Source: Amycolatopsis pittospori
Lineage (GTDB): Bacteria > Actinomycetota > Actinomycetes > Mycobacteriales > Pseudonocardiaceae
Direction: 5' to 3'
Assembly: GCF_013870525.1 (NCBI RefSeq)
Contig: NZ_JACBXD010000036.1
Span: forward strand, 1-64,000
DNA: 64,000 nt
In this document: positions 52,193-60,979 of the stretch, one piece after another
How positions within the stretch are numbered: the stretch's first letter is position 1
How the letters are laid out: the number at the start of each line of letters is the position of its first letter
Notes under the pieces: model-generated
What the model was told of the DNA's origin: nothing
Databases searched by the model: none
Seen by the model: only the letters and a program-made list of their open reading frames with translations
Translations under genes and position numbers: made by a program

Positions 52193-52543
52193 GTGACGGT
52201 GACGAGCGGAGACGGTCACGACCGGGAGGTTCCGTTCTCGGCGACGGTCACCCGGCCCGATGGCGCCCAGGTCGTCCTCGGCGTGGCGGGAGAGATCGAC
52301 CTGACCACGTCCGAAGACCTCAAGGAGAGCTTCGAGGAGGCCCTGGATCCCGTGCCGGGCCGCCTCGTCGTCGACCTCGAGGGCGTGGAGTTCTGTGATT
52401 CGACCGGTCTCGCGACCCTGGTCGGGATCAACCATCGGTGCACCACCGAAGGAGTCGAACTCAGTTTCCTGCCTTCGCCGACGATCCGGCGGCTGGCGCT
52501 GAAGACAGGACTCTCCACCTTGCTGCCGCTGGCCGGCACGTGA
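52193..52543 (+). CDS. STAS-domain anti-anti-sigma factor
   Basis: A 116-residue STAS protein with the canonical phosphorylation loop FCDSTGL (serine ~70) after VVDLEGVE. Dephosphorylated, it should bind the RsbW-like kinase and free a sigma factor. The GTG at 52193 was chosen over the GTG two codons on because of the GGTGAGGGA upstream. It is divergent from the kinase gene, 157 bp between starts, and its stop is two bases from the stop of the next, opposing STAS gene. Confidence 0.85.
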   Translation: MTVTSGDGHDREVPFSATVTRPDGAQVVLGVAGEIDLTTSEDLKESFEEALDPVPGRLVVDLEGVEFCDSTGLATLVGINHRCTTEGVELSFLPSPTIRRLALKTGLSTLLPLAGT

Positions 52544-52544
52544 A

Positions 52545-53000
52545 TCAGCTCGGCGCGGGCAGTTCCTTGGGCATTTCGCGGACGGCGTCGGTCAGGAACC
52601 GGTAGACCGGGATCCGGACCTCGACCCCGAACAGGTGCAGCAGTCGCAGCACCGGCCGGGTGTCGGCGACGACCCCGGTCCGGCGGCACTCGACGTGGGC
52701 GCGGGCCGCGGCGGATTCGATGACCCGGAGCCCGGCGACACCGAGGAAGGTGACGTCGGTGAGGTCGAGCACCGTGGTGGCGGGGAGATCGCCCAGCAGC
52801 GCGGATTCGAGCTGCCCGGCCGTGGCGAGATCGATCTCGCCTTCGGCGGAGACGACGAGAAGGTCTTCACTCCACCAGGTGCGGCGAACGCGCAGAAGCT
52901 GTTCGGCCGGCGATCGCGGCGACGGAAGGGTCGCGGGGATGACGGTGTGGAGGACGGGGCCGTCGCGGCCTCCTCCGATGTACGGACGTCGGTCGGTCAT
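52545..53000 (-). CDS. STAS-domain protein without the phosphorylatable serine
   Basis: A 151-residue STAS protein: SAEGEIDLATAGQLESALL, then TTVLDLTDVTFLGVAGLRVIES. The loop that in active antagonists reads D-S-[ST]-G is here G-V-A-G, so there is no serine or threonine to phosphorylate. Such variants can act as permanent antagonists or as competitors. A ~40-residue N-terminal extension precedes the domain. Convergent with the canonical STAS gene; the start has GGGAGA upstream. Confidence 0.82.
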   Translation of the reverse strand: MTDRRPYIGGGRDGPVLHTVIPATLPSPRSPAEQLLRVRRTWWSEDLLVVSAEGEIDLATAGQLESALLGDLPATTVLDLTDVTFLGVAGLRVIESAAARAHVECRRTGVVADTRPVLRLLHLFGVEVRIPVYRFLTDAVREMPKELPAPS

Positions 53001-53232
53001 GATGCTGTCTCCCGGGATAGCCGGGGACGAGACGGACAACGGGTAAGCCTGCACAACGGCTGCGCAAGTGAACTCGCCGCCGCGTCGCCCTGGAAAAGAG
53101 CTGGGCCGCGGACATGCGGGTCGTTCGCGCGGGCTGGTGGACTCAACCTCACGTAGACCCCACGGTACGCCGTCCGAAGCGTCTCGCGATACAGGCATGG
53201 CGAATCAGTGAAGGATTCACCGCATCGCATGG

Positions 53233-53571
53233 TTACTCGTTAAGTGTCTTCTCCCAGGCCAGGCCCCAGTTTTCCAAGGGGTGAAGGGCGTTCAGGAGAT
53301 CTTCGCCAAGGGGCGTCAGGTGGTAGCCGTCGTCGGTGGCGTCGACGATGCGGGCTTCGGTGAGCTCGCCGAGTCGCGTGCTGAGCACGCTCGACGACAT
53401 GCGTTCGCAGCGCCGCTGGAGTTCGCGGAAGCCGACCCGGCCCTGGCGCAGCTCCCAGATGACCCGCAGGGTCCACCGGCGCCCCAGCAGGTCCAGGGCG
53501 GCCATGAGCGGACGGCCGGTTTCCGAGCCGCGGACAGGAATTCCCGGACGAGGGATCGGATCTTCGGGCAT
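53233..53571 (-). CDS. HxlR-family transcriptional regulator
   Basis: A 112-residue winged-helix regulator: LDLLGRRWTLRVIWELRQGRVGFRELQR, then SSVLSTRLGELTEARIV and YHLTPLGEDL, which defines HxlR. The ATG at 53571 follows AAGGGGATGCC. It is divergent from the AhpD-fold gene, and HxlR proteins very often control such adjacent redox or detoxification genes in response to aldehydes, quinones or thiol stress. The inverted repeat at 53585-53601 lies in the shared promoter. Confidence 0.88.
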   Translation of the reverse strand: MPEDPIPRPGIPVRGSETGRPLMAALDLLGRRWTLRVIWELRQGRVGFRELQRRCERMSSSVLSTRLGELTEARIVDATDDGYHLTPLGEDLLNALHPLENWGLAWEKTLNE

Positions 53572-53584
53572 GGCATCCCCTTGT

Positions 53585-53601
53585 GCTTCGGCTTTCGAAG
53601 C
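53585..53601. promoter_or_regulatory. Inverted repeat in HxlR divergent promoter
   Basis: GCTTCG-N5-CGAAGC lies 13 bp upstream of the HxlR start and 37 bp upstream of the AhpD-fold gene start. Its position fits an operator for HxlR, but only one copy is visible. Confidence 0.4.
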
Positions 53602-53638
53602 AGCATAGTGGTTCGAAAAGAGAAGCACTGGAGTGGTC

Positions 53639-54208
53639 ATGGCACGGATCGCACCGCTCGCTCCGCCTTACGAGGCGGAGGTCGAGCAATCCCTTCGCAA
53701 ATGGATGCCGCCTGGTGTGGCGCACGAACCACTGGCGCTCTTCCGCTTGCTGCAGCGCCATCCGGAGCTGGCCTCGCGGATGCGGGTTCTCGGCGCGGGG
53801 CTGCTGGCGCACGGCGAATTGCCCGCGCTGGACAGGGAGATCGTCATCGCCCGGGTGACAGCGCGCAGCGGCTGCGACTACGAATGGGGTGTCCACGCCG
53901 CGGTCTTCGCGCCGCTTGTCGGGTTGACCTCCGAGCAACTCGAAGCGACCGTTTCCGGCGATCCCGGGCATCCGGTGTGGTCGGGGCGGCAGCGCGCGCT
54001 GATCCGCGCGATCGACGAACTCCATGACACGGCAACGGTTTCCGGCGACGGCTGGGCCGCGCTGGCCGGGCACTATTCCGCCGGGCAGCTCCTGGAACTC
54101 CTCGTGCTCGCGGGCTGGTACCGGACGATCGCGTACGTGGCCAACGGCGTCGCCCTGGAGAACGAGCCTTGGGCCACCCCTTACCCCGGTCTTCCCGGAA
54201 AGCCCTAG
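53639..54208 (+). CDS. Carboxymuconolactone decarboxylase / AhpD-fold protein
   Basis: A 189-residue AhpD-like helical protein of the CMD family: REIVIARVTARSGCDYEWGVHAAVF supplies the E..C..E..H pattern, with cysteine in place of the usual S of non-redox CMDs but lacking the CxxC pair of true AhpD. It is more like a decarboxylase-type or oxidative-stress partner than a peroxidase. The ATG at 53639 has TGGAG upstream; a GTG at 53633 is an alternative. It is divergent from HxlR; its last four bases overlap the next gene's stop. Confidence 0.82.
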   Translation: MARIAPLAPPYEAEVEQSLRKWMPPGVAHEPLALFRLLQRHPELASRMRVLGAGLLAHGELPALDREIVIARVTARSGCDYEWGVHAAVFAPLVGLTSEQLEATVSGDPGHPVWSGRQRALIRAIDELHDTATVSGDGWAALAGHYSAGQLLELLVLAGWYRTIAYVANGVALENEPWATPYPGLPGKP

Positions 54209-54411
54209 GTCCGGCGCTCGAGTTCCCTGATGGCGTCCTTCCGTCGTGTGGAGGCCTTCCAGGCGGCGAAAGCGCAGAGGAGCGCCGCCAAGAAGCCCGC
54301 CGCGGTAAGGGTTCCGGCCCAGACGGCACCGGTGCTGGCGAGTAGGTAGAGCTGGATCACGGCGGTGCACGTGTAGACGACCGCCAGTCCCAGCCACAGC
54401 CGTTGCGTCAT
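54205..54411 (-). CDS. Small two-helix membrane protein
   Basis: A 68-residue protein with GGGAGAT just before the ATG and two hydrophobic helices (about 5-27 and 34-53) joined by a short loop, ending in a basic, charged tail (KASTRRKDAIRELERRT). No family is recognised. It converges on the AhpD-fold gene with a four-base overlap. The presence of a good ribosome site makes it a real gene rather than a chance frame. Confidence 0.65.
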   Translation of the reverse strand: MTQRLWLGLAVVYTCTAVIQLYLLASTGAVWAGTLTAAGFLAALLCAFAAWKASTRRKDAIRELERRT

Positions 54412-54515
54412 ATCTCCCGTCTCCGTTCCCCCGGTACGGGGTCAATCGCAGCGAGCGGGGATCTGGTTACAGGGTGTTCGAAAGCGGTGCGTTCGTGACC
54501 GCAGACCGGACGTTG

Positions 54516-56165
54516 TCAGGGGAGATCGCGGCTGAGCCGGTGAATACGCAAGGCCATCTGGACGTCCAGCGCCCGGTCGTCGTCCTGCCATCCCGCGCCG
54601 AGGAGCGCGGTGATCCGTTCCAGTCGCTGGTACAGCGTGTTGGGGTGGATGGTGAGCTCTTCGGCGGTGGCCGCCTTACGCCGGCCCGACCGCAGGAAGA
54701 CCTCGGCGGTCCGCGTGAGATCCGTGCCGCGTTCGGCGTCGTGGGTCAGCAGCGGGGCGAGGACGCGGTCGACGTGGGCGCTCGCTTCCTCTCGCCCGGA
54801 CCGGCTGAACAGCTGCCGGTACAGGCCGAGGTCCGTGGGAGACGCGGTGGAACCGGTGCGGCCCAAGGCTTCTAGTACCCGGACGCAGGCTGATGCGTCG
54901 TCGTAGGCGGCGGCGAGGTCGGTCGTTCCGATCGCCGGGCCCGCCAAGCCGGTGGTGCCCGGGCGCAGCGTCGCGCGGGCCGTTTCCTCGTCCGCGCGGA
55001 CGAACGCGACGGCCTCGCCGTTCACTTCGGCGGCCAGACCGCCGTGGAGGGCGGTGAACTCCCGGAGACGGCCCAAACCGTCCGGCCGGGTGACCACGAC
55101 CAGAGAGGGACGGCGCGGATCGAGTCCGAGCGGCCGCGCGCGGCGCACGAACGCCTGCTCGTCGCGCACCCGGCGGGTCACGACCTGCTCCAGGAGTTCG
55201 CCCGCGCTCCGGCGTTCGGCGTCCAGCACCGCGCGTTCGACCGACGCCACCAGCGCGACGGTCACCGCCGACCGTTCCAGCAACCGGATGCCGGCGTCGT
55301 CCAGTGGCTCGTCCGGAATGACCTGCAACGCCCCGAAATACGCACTCGCCGACGCGACGGGCACGGTCACCGCGCCCGCGTCCTGCCGGGTACGGCGCTC
55401 GGCCGGATTCGCGAACCGTGCCGACGGCGTCCCGTCGAGTACGGCTTCAGGCACCGGAACGCCACCCCGGGCGGCGGCGCGGACCTCGTCGTGCTCGTCG
55501 GTGACCAGCACCAGCCCGGGAACGAGTTCGGACAGCGGCACCACGACCTCCTCGGCACCGCCGCCGCGCAGAGCGACCTCCAGCAGCCTGTCGTGCATTC
55601 GCGCGGCCCGCCGCAAGCGGTCGTTCGTCGCGGCGAGTTCGTCGGCCGCCCGCCGGTGGGCGGTCACCAGCTTGGCGTTCTCGATGGCTATCGCGGCGAA
55701 GGACCCGAGCGAGGTCAACAAGGACGACTCGGCGGCGGTGAACCGCCGCACCGCGCGCTGGGCGACCATCAGCACTCCGGCCACCTTGCCGCGCAGCCGC
55801 AGCGGGACACCGAGGATCGTGCGCAGGCCCTCGACCTCCGCGACCTGGTCGACCGGGCCGAGGTGGGCCAGCCGGGTGTCGCCGAGATAGTCGGAGCTCT
55901 GCACCGGTTCGCCGGTGTCGGCCACCTGCCCGGCCAGTCCGCCGTGCGGCGGCAGGACGACCCCGCGCAGCCGCGGCCCGAGCGAACCGTCGGTGACCCG
56001 GATGACCAGCGAGCCGTCCGGTTCGGCCAGCGCGAGGTAGGCGACGTCGACGCCGAGGAGACGGCGTGCGTGCTCCACAACCTCCTGCACCAGGGCGTCG
56101 AGGTCGTGGACCGAGGACAGCCGCAGGACGAGGTCGTAGAGTTCCCGCAGCCCGTGGGCGTCCAT
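54516..56165 (-). CDS. GAF-domain PucR-type transcriptional regulator
   Basis: A 549-residue regulator. A GAF sensor (about 20-170; LGVDVAYLALAEPDG, GVPLRLRGKVAGVLMVAQR), a central PucR_GGDEF-like domain and a C-terminal PucR helix-turn-helix (AAEELTIHPNTLYQRLERI in part) are recognisable. It probably senses an aromatic or hydroxy-acid inducer. The start codon shares one base with the stop of the carboxylesterase gene (TGATG), so it is the last cistron of the oxidase/esterase/regulator operon and likely controls it. Confidence 0.84.
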   Translation of the reverse strand: MDAHGLRELYDLVLRLSSVHDLDALVQEVVEHARRLLGVDVAYLALAEPDGSLVIRVTDGSLGPRLRGVVLPPHGGLAGQVADTGEPVQSSDYLGDTRLAHLGPVDQVAEVEGLRTILGVPLRLRGKVAGVLMVAQRAVRRFTAAESSLLTSLGSFAAIAIENAKLVTAHRRAADELAATNDRLRRAARMHDRLLEVALRGGGAEEVVVPLSELVPGLVLVTDEHDEVRAAARGGVPVPEAVLDGTPSARFANPAERRTRQDAGAVTVPVASASAYFGALQVIPDEPLDDAGIRLLERSAVTVALVASVERAVLDAERRSAGELLEQVVTRRVRDEQAFVRRARPLGLDPRRPSLVVVTRPDGLGRLREFTALHGGLAAEVNGEAVAFVRADEETARATLRPGTTGLAGPAIGTTDLAAAYDDASACVRVLEALGRTGSTASPTDLGLYRQLFSRSGREEASAHVDRVLAPLLTHDAERGTDLTRTAEVFLRSGRRKAATAEELTIHPNTLYQRLERITALLGAGWQDDDRALDVQMALRIHRLSRDLP

Positions 56166-57583
56166 CAGCCCGCGGCACCCGCGCGGAACGTGGTGTCCTC
56201 GCCGTCGTACTCGGGCCAGCCGGGGGAACCGGTGGCGGCGAAGCGCGTCCACGCGCTGTTGAGCTCGCGGGCCAGATCCGCCGGCGGGTTGTCGCCGACC
56301 AGGCTCGTCGCCGTCGACAATGAGTCGAACACGAACGGCAGTTCCAGGCCGTGGCAGGCGCCGAGCGCGGGCGAACGCCACTCGAACTCGTAACGGAACG
56401 TCCGGCCTCGGTGGTTCTCCGCCAAAGCCCGGGCGGAGTCGCGGAAGACGAGGTCGGTCAACGCCTCCACGAGGACAGCGCCCGCCGGGCGATCGCCGTG
56501 CAGACCGTAGCGTTCGAGCACGTTCGCCGCGTCCGGATGCGAAGCCGACAGCATCGCGACGGCCTGTTCGGCGGTCAGGGCGTCGAGCATCCCGGTCGGC
56601 GCGAAGTAGAGCATCATCTCTTCGAGGCAGGTGCCGACGACCAGATCGACGCGCGCACCCGCGCCGTCCCGGATCGCCTCGCTCGGGTGCACGGGCAGTA
56701 CGTCGTCGCCGACCATCGGCAGGAACGGACTGATCCCGTGGCTGCGGTCGTGGCCGTCGTCGCCGCGCATCTCCGGCGCGCCACCTGGCTGCAAGACGGC
56801 GTCCTGTGCGTCGAGCAGCTGCTCGGTGCTCAGTTCGCGGAACGCCTCGGCGGACGACGCGACGCCTAGTCCGGCGGCGATCGCCTTGGCGAGCCGCTCG
56901 GCTTCGGACCGGCCGCGGACGAGATCCGGGTGTCCGCTTTGGACGATCGCGCGCTGGAAGAGCCCTTGCGAGAGCGGGGAACCGAGCAGGCAGGCGACGC
57001 TGACCGCGCCCGCGGATTCACCGAACAACGTGACATTGCCGGGATCTCCGCCGAACGCGGCGATGTTCTCGCGGACCCAGCGCAGGGCGGCGAGCTGGTC
57101 GCGCAGGCCGAGGTTGGTGCCGCCGCCTTCGAGGGGAAGGAAACCGTCGACGCCGAGCCGGTATTGGACGGTCACCAGGATCGCGCCGCCGCGCGCGAAC
57201 GCCGTCCCGTCGTAGACCGGCGCGGAGCCGGTACCGCCGACGAACGCGCCACCGTGGACGAACACCAGCACCGGCAGGCCGTTCGCGCCCGGGTCCGGCG
57301 TCCAGACGTCCACGGTCAGGTACTCGCCGCCGGTGCGCCCGACGGTGCCGACGATGGGGGAGAGGTCGAGTCCCGGGATCCGGCGATGCCGTTGCGGCGC
57401 TTGAGGTCCGGCTTCCCGCGCATCGCGGACGCCGTCCCACGCGGGAGCCGGTGCCGCTTCGGTGAACCGCAGTGCGCCCTCAGGCGCGGCGGCGTAAGGG
57501 ATGCCTCGGAACCGGGTGACCCCGGCCGTGACGACCTCCCCGCGGACCTGGCCGGAAGCGGTGCGGACGACGGGGTCGGTCAT
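56165..57583 (-). CDS. Type-B carboxylesterase
   Basis: A 472-residue esterase with the type-B order: GIPYAAAPEGALRF, YLTVDVWTPD, HGGAF oxyanion, nucleophile elbow FGESAGAVS, and the C-terminal histidine in GACHGLELPFVF; an acidic residue of the triad is not obvious by eye. The start overlaps the oxidase stop (ATGA). Members cleave carboxylic esters including p-nitrobenzyl and aromatic esters. In this operon it could release the acid that the GlcD-type oxidase consumes; that is inference. Confidence 0.87.
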   Translation of the reverse strand: MTDPVVRTASGQVRGEVVTAGVTRFRGIPYAAAPEGALRFTEAAPAPAWDGVRDAREAGPQAPQRHRRIPGLDLSPIVGTVGRTGGEYLTVDVWTPDPGANGLPVLVFVHGGAFVGGTGSAPVYDGTAFARGGAILVTVQYRLGVDGFLPLEGGGTNLGLRDQLAALRWVRENIAAFGGDPGNVTLFGESAGAVSVACLLGSPLSQGLFQRAIVQSGHPDLVRGRSEAERLAKAIAAGLGVASSAEAFRELSTEQLLDAQDAVLQPGGAPEMRGDDGHDRSHGISPFLPMVGDDVLPVHPSEAIRDGAGARVDLVVGTCLEEMMLYFAPTGMLDALTAEQAVAMLSASHPDAANVLERYGLHGDRPAGAVLVEALTDLVFRDSARALAENHRGRTFRYEFEWRSPALGACHGLELPFVFDSLSTATSLVGDNPPADLARELNSAWTRFAATGSPGWPEYDGEDTTFRAGAAG

Positions 57584-58965
57584 GCGGGGTTCCCTTCGTG
57601 GAAGACCTTGCCGGGATTGAGAATCCCGTGCGGGTCGAGTGCCTTTTTGATCGCGCGGTGCATTTCCAGTACTTCGGGGCCGAGTTCCCGGGTGAGGCCG
57701 GCCTGTTTGAGCAGCCCGACGCCGTGCTCGCCGGTGACGGTGCCGCCGAGGTCGAGCGCGTCGGAGATGATGTCCTCGAAAGCCGCCTGCGCGGCCTTGC
57801 GCGCGGTGTCGTCGCCGGGAGGGGTGACGAGCAGCGGATGCAGGTTGCCGTCGCCGATATGCGCGACGTTGGCGATCACGACGTCGTGGCGCCGGGCCGC
57901 CGCGTCTATCCGCGCGAGCATTTCGGGCACCTGCTGAGTCGGCACGCAGACGTCTTCGGTGAGTACCGGCCCCAGGCGTTCGAGCGCCGGGTACGCCAGC
58001 CGTCGGGCCGCGAAGAGCGCGTCGGCCTCGGCTTGGTCGGAGGACTGGGCGGCCCAGGTCGCTCCGGCGTTTTCGAAGCACCGCAACAGGACTGCCGCCT
58101 CGTGCTCGCCCAGTGCGCCCGGCGCGTCGGTGCGGCCGAGCAGCACGACGTCCGCGTCCGCGCTCAGGCCCATGTTCTTCCACGCGTCCACCGCCGCGAG
58201 ACAGTGCCTGTCGACCAGCTCGAGCGCCGAGGGCAGCACACCCGCCGCCGCGACCGCCGCCGCTGCTTCCCCGGCGGCGACCGTGGTGTCGAAGTACCCC
58301 GCGACGGTCCGCTCCGCCGCCCGCGCGGGCCGCAGGCGGACGGTGACCTTGGTGATCACGCCCAGCGTGCCCTCGGAGCCGACCATGAGCCCGGCGAGGT
58401 CGTAGCCCGCGACACCCTTCGCCGTCCGGCGGCCGAGGCGGACGAGCTCACCGGTGCCCGTGACGACCTGCAGGCCGAGCACGTAATCACGGGTGACGCC
58501 GTATTTCACACAGCACACGCCGCCGGCGTTGGTCGCCACGTTGCCGCCGATCGTCGACCACGGCGAACTCGCGGGATCCGGCGGATACCAAAGGCCCCGT
58601 TCCGCGCAGGCGGCGCGAAGGTCGTCGTTGACCACCCCTGGCTCGACGACCGCGAACCGCTCCCGTTCGTCGATCTCCTTGATGGCGACGAGCTTGTCGG
58701 TGACCAGGACGACACAGCCGTCGACCGCGTTCGCTCCGCCGGAAAGTCCGGTGCCCGCGCCGCGCGTGACCACCGGCGTGCGATTCCGCAGGCAGACTCG
58801 CACGACGGCCTGGACCTCGTCGGCGTCGTGTGGCCGGACCACCGCGGCGGGCAGGCCGTGAGGCGCCCATTCGGCTTCGTCGTGGGCGAAGCTCCTGAGG
58901 ACGTCCGGGTCGCGGACCAGCCGGTCCGCCGGAACCGCGGCGGCCAGATCGTCGAGCACGCTCAT
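57580..58965 (-). CDS. GlcD-type FAD-linked hydroxy-acid oxidase
   Basis: A 461-residue FAD enzyme: a PCMH/FAD_binding_4 domain (VVTRGAGTGLSGGANA, SPWSTIGGNVATNAGG) and a FAD-oxidase C domain with the metal motif ANVAHIGDGNLHP and GTVTGEHGVGLLK. It should oxidise an (R)-2-hydroxyacid such as glycolate or D-lactate to the keto acid. It is first in the esterase/regulator operon, with GAGGG before the start. GlcE/GlcF partners are not present, so it resembles the single-subunit class. Confidence 0.88.
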   Translation of the reverse strand: MSVLDDLAAAVPADRLVRDPDVLRSFAHDEAEWAPHGLPAAVVRPHDADEVQAVVRVCLRNRTPVVTRGAGTGLSGGANAVDGCVVLVTDKLVAIKEIDERERFAVVEPGVVNDDLRAACAERGLWYPPDPASSPWSTIGGNVATNAGGVCCVKYGVTRDYVLGLQVVTGTGELVRLGRRTAKGVAGYDLAGLMVGSEGTLGVITKVTVRLRPARAAERTVAGYFDTTVAAGEAAAAVAAAGVLPSALELVDRHCLAAVDAWKNMGLSADADVVLLGRTDAPGALGEHEAAVLLRCFENAGATWAAQSSDQAEADALFAARRLAYPALERLGPVLTEDVCVPTQQVPEMLARIDAAARRHDVVIANVAHIGDGNLHPLLVTPPGDDTARKAAQAAFEDIISDALDLGGTVTGEHGVGLLKQAGLTRELGPEVLEMHRAIKKALDPHGILNPGKVFHEGNPA

Positions 58966-59134
58966 GGCCCTCACGCTAGGGCCGTGGCGGCGGATCGGCC
59001 ATGGAGGAAGTCTCCATAGGGTGGCCCGGAGGGTGTGAAGAGTCTCCAGGGTGCGAGCAAGTAGTCGGCTACTTGCGGGTCGCTGCGATACTGACGCCTC
59101 GATCGGACCGACTTCGACGGGGGCTGCGGGCGAA

Positions 59135-60979
59135 ATGGGGAGCGAGGGAGCGGGACCGGTGGTGCCCGCCGAGCGCGAAACGGTGCGCTACACCGTGCTG
59201 TCGCCCAAGGCGATCTGGACCGCGGCGGCGGTGATCGTGCTCGTGGGCATCGGCGTCGCGATCTGGCTGCTGTTCGCGTACGGCAAGGGCGACGCCCAGC
59301 AGCGGAACCAGCTCGAAGCGATCAAGACGGCCGGGACGATCGTCGTCGGCACGGGCGGTGCGGCGGCGCTCCTGCTCGCCGCCCGGCGGCAACGCAGCGC
59401 GGAGATCGCGTTGAAACAGAAGGAGCTCGACCAGGAGGCCGTCGCCAGGACGCACTCGCTGCAGGAACAGGTCGCCGAGGATTCGCGGTACGACGCCGCC
59501 GAACGCCGGGTCACCGAGTCCTACACGAAGGCCGTCGAGCAGCTGGGCTCCGACAAGCCCCCGGTCCAGCTGGGCGGCCTGTACGCGTTGGAACGGCTGG
59601 GGCAGGGCAACCTCGACCAGCGCCAGACCATCGTCAACGTCTTGTGCGCCTACCTGCGCATGTTCGCCGACGCGGCGGACGACATGGTCCTCGACCGGAC
59701 CAGGGAACAGGAACGCCGTGTCCGCCGGGCGGCCCAGTCCGTGCTGGCGGCGCACTTGCGGCCCGGCGCCCCAGACGGCAAATACTGGCCCGAAACGGAA
59801 ATCGACCTGTCCGGAGCCAGTCTGCTCGACTTCGATCTAAGCGGGTGTAGGGTCCGATCGGCGTCCTTCGCCGATGCCACGTTCGTCGGTGACGCCCGGT
59901 TCGGGCGACTGGAATGCACCGGGGACGCGAGCTTCGAAGCCGCGCGATTCTCCGGTTCGGCAGACTTTTCGCAGGTGTCGTTCGGCGGGTCGGCGACTTT
60001 CGATTCGGCGGCGTTCACCGGAATCGCCCACTTCACTTCGGCGAAATTCGCAGGCGAGCCCCGCTTCAGGTCGGTCACCTTCGCCGAGCGGGCCAAGTTC
60101 GGGGATTCGGTCTTTTCGACTCATGACAAACCGGAAGGCATGGCGTTCGACCAGTTGCCGTCCGAAGTGCGCGACGAACTCCGCTCTCTGCCGCTGAAGT
60201 TGTCCTCTTCGGAGCTGCCGCGGGCGGACGGGCCGGTCCCGGTGGGCTTGGCGGCGAAAAGCCGCGAGCCGGTCACGCTGGATTTCGCCGCGGACTCGCA
60301 TTTCATGGCTTTCCTGGGTGCGGGCTCCGGGAAAACGAATCTTCTGCGCGGGGTGATCCGCGGCCTGAGCGACCAGTACACCCCGGAAGAAGCGGCGATC
60401 ATCGTCGTCGATTTCAAGCGGACCCTGGTCGATCTGAGCGGTGCTCCGCATCTGCTCGCCTACGTTGTGTCCACCCATCAGCTGGCCAACGTCATGGTCG
60501 AGGTGGAGGCATCACTGCGCAAACGGCTCCCCGGCCCGGACGTCACCTTGGACCAGCTCAGGAACCGCAGTTGGTGGACCGGCCCGGAGCTGTACCTGGT
60601 CGTCGACGACTACCACCTGCTCGCTCATCGTGACACTTATCCTCTGGAACCCCTGCGAGAACTGCTGCCGCAGGCCAGGGACGTCGGCCTGCACCTGGTG
60701 ATCGCGCACGGCACCGAGAACGCGGGCGCACCCAGCGGGGACCGCGTCCTCGACGAGCTCCGCATCTTGCGAACTCCGGGACTGGTCGGACACGGCAATC
60801 CCGGCGAGGGGGCGTTGGTCGGCGACGTCGCGCCCGCGAGGCTGCTCCCCGGACGGGCCACCGAGTTCAACCGGCGGTATGGCCGGCGGCTCGTCCAGAT
60901 CGCCTTGTTCGGGGAGGAATCAGACCGGCCTCAGGAGTCGGCGGTCCGGAAGAAGTCGACCAAACCGTCCCACGACTGA
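59135..60979 (+). CDS. Membrane pentapeptide-repeat protein fused to an EccC-like ATPase module
   Basis: A 614-residue single frame. Residues ~26-49 and ~66-83 are membrane helices and ~100-180 is the conserved module (RRVTESYTKAVEQLGSD, LGGLYALERLGQ) of actinobacterial pentapeptide membrane proteins. Residues ~222-325 carry A(D/N)LxF-type pentapeptide repeats. From ~370 the sequence matches the last ATPase module of the type VII secretion protein EccC: FLGAGSGKTNLLR, VVDFKRTLVDL, KRLPGPDVT, RSWWTGPELYLVVDDYHLL and LLPQARDVGLHLV. The Walker A has Leu where its first Gly should be. The start is the ATG at 59135; GTGs at 59051, 59159 and 59162 are alternatives. No other type VII gene is near, so its partner is unknown. 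A 49-bp overlap with the convergent LysR gene exists. Confidence 0.85.
   Translation: MGSEGAGPVVPAERETVRYTVLSPKAIWTAAAVIVLVGIGVAIWLLFAYGKGDAQQRNQLEAIKTAGTIVVGTGGAAALLLAARRQRSAEIALKQKELDQEAVARTHSLQEQVAEDSRYDAAERRVTESYTKAVEQLGSDKPPVQLGGLYALERLGQGNLDQRQTIVNVLCAYLRMFADAADDMVLDRTREQERRVRRAAQSVLAAHLRPGAPDGKYWPETEIDLSGASLLDFDLSGCRVRSASFADATFVGDARFGRLECTGDASFEAARFSGSADFSQVSFGGSATFDSAAFTGIAHFTSAKFAGEPRFRSVTFAERAKFGDSVFSTHDKPEGMAFDQLPSEVRDELRSLPLKLSSSELPRADGPVPVGLAAKSREPVTLDFAADSHFMAFLGAGSGKTNLLRGVIRGLSDQYTPEEAAIIVVDFKRTLVDLSGAPHLLAYVVSTHQLANVMVEVEASLRKRLPGPDVTLDQLRNRSWWTGPELYLVVDDYHLLAHRDTYPLEPLRELLPQARDVGLHLVIAHGTENAGAPSGDRVLDELRILRTPGLVGHGNPGEGALVGDVAPARLLPGRATEFNRRYGRRLVQIALFGEESDRPQESAVRKKSTKPSHD

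Noticed and set aside
59135..60979. Part of a type VII secretion locus
   Set aside because: No EccB, EccD, EccE, WXG100/ESAT-6 or mycosin gene lies within the window on either side; only this single EccC-like module is present.
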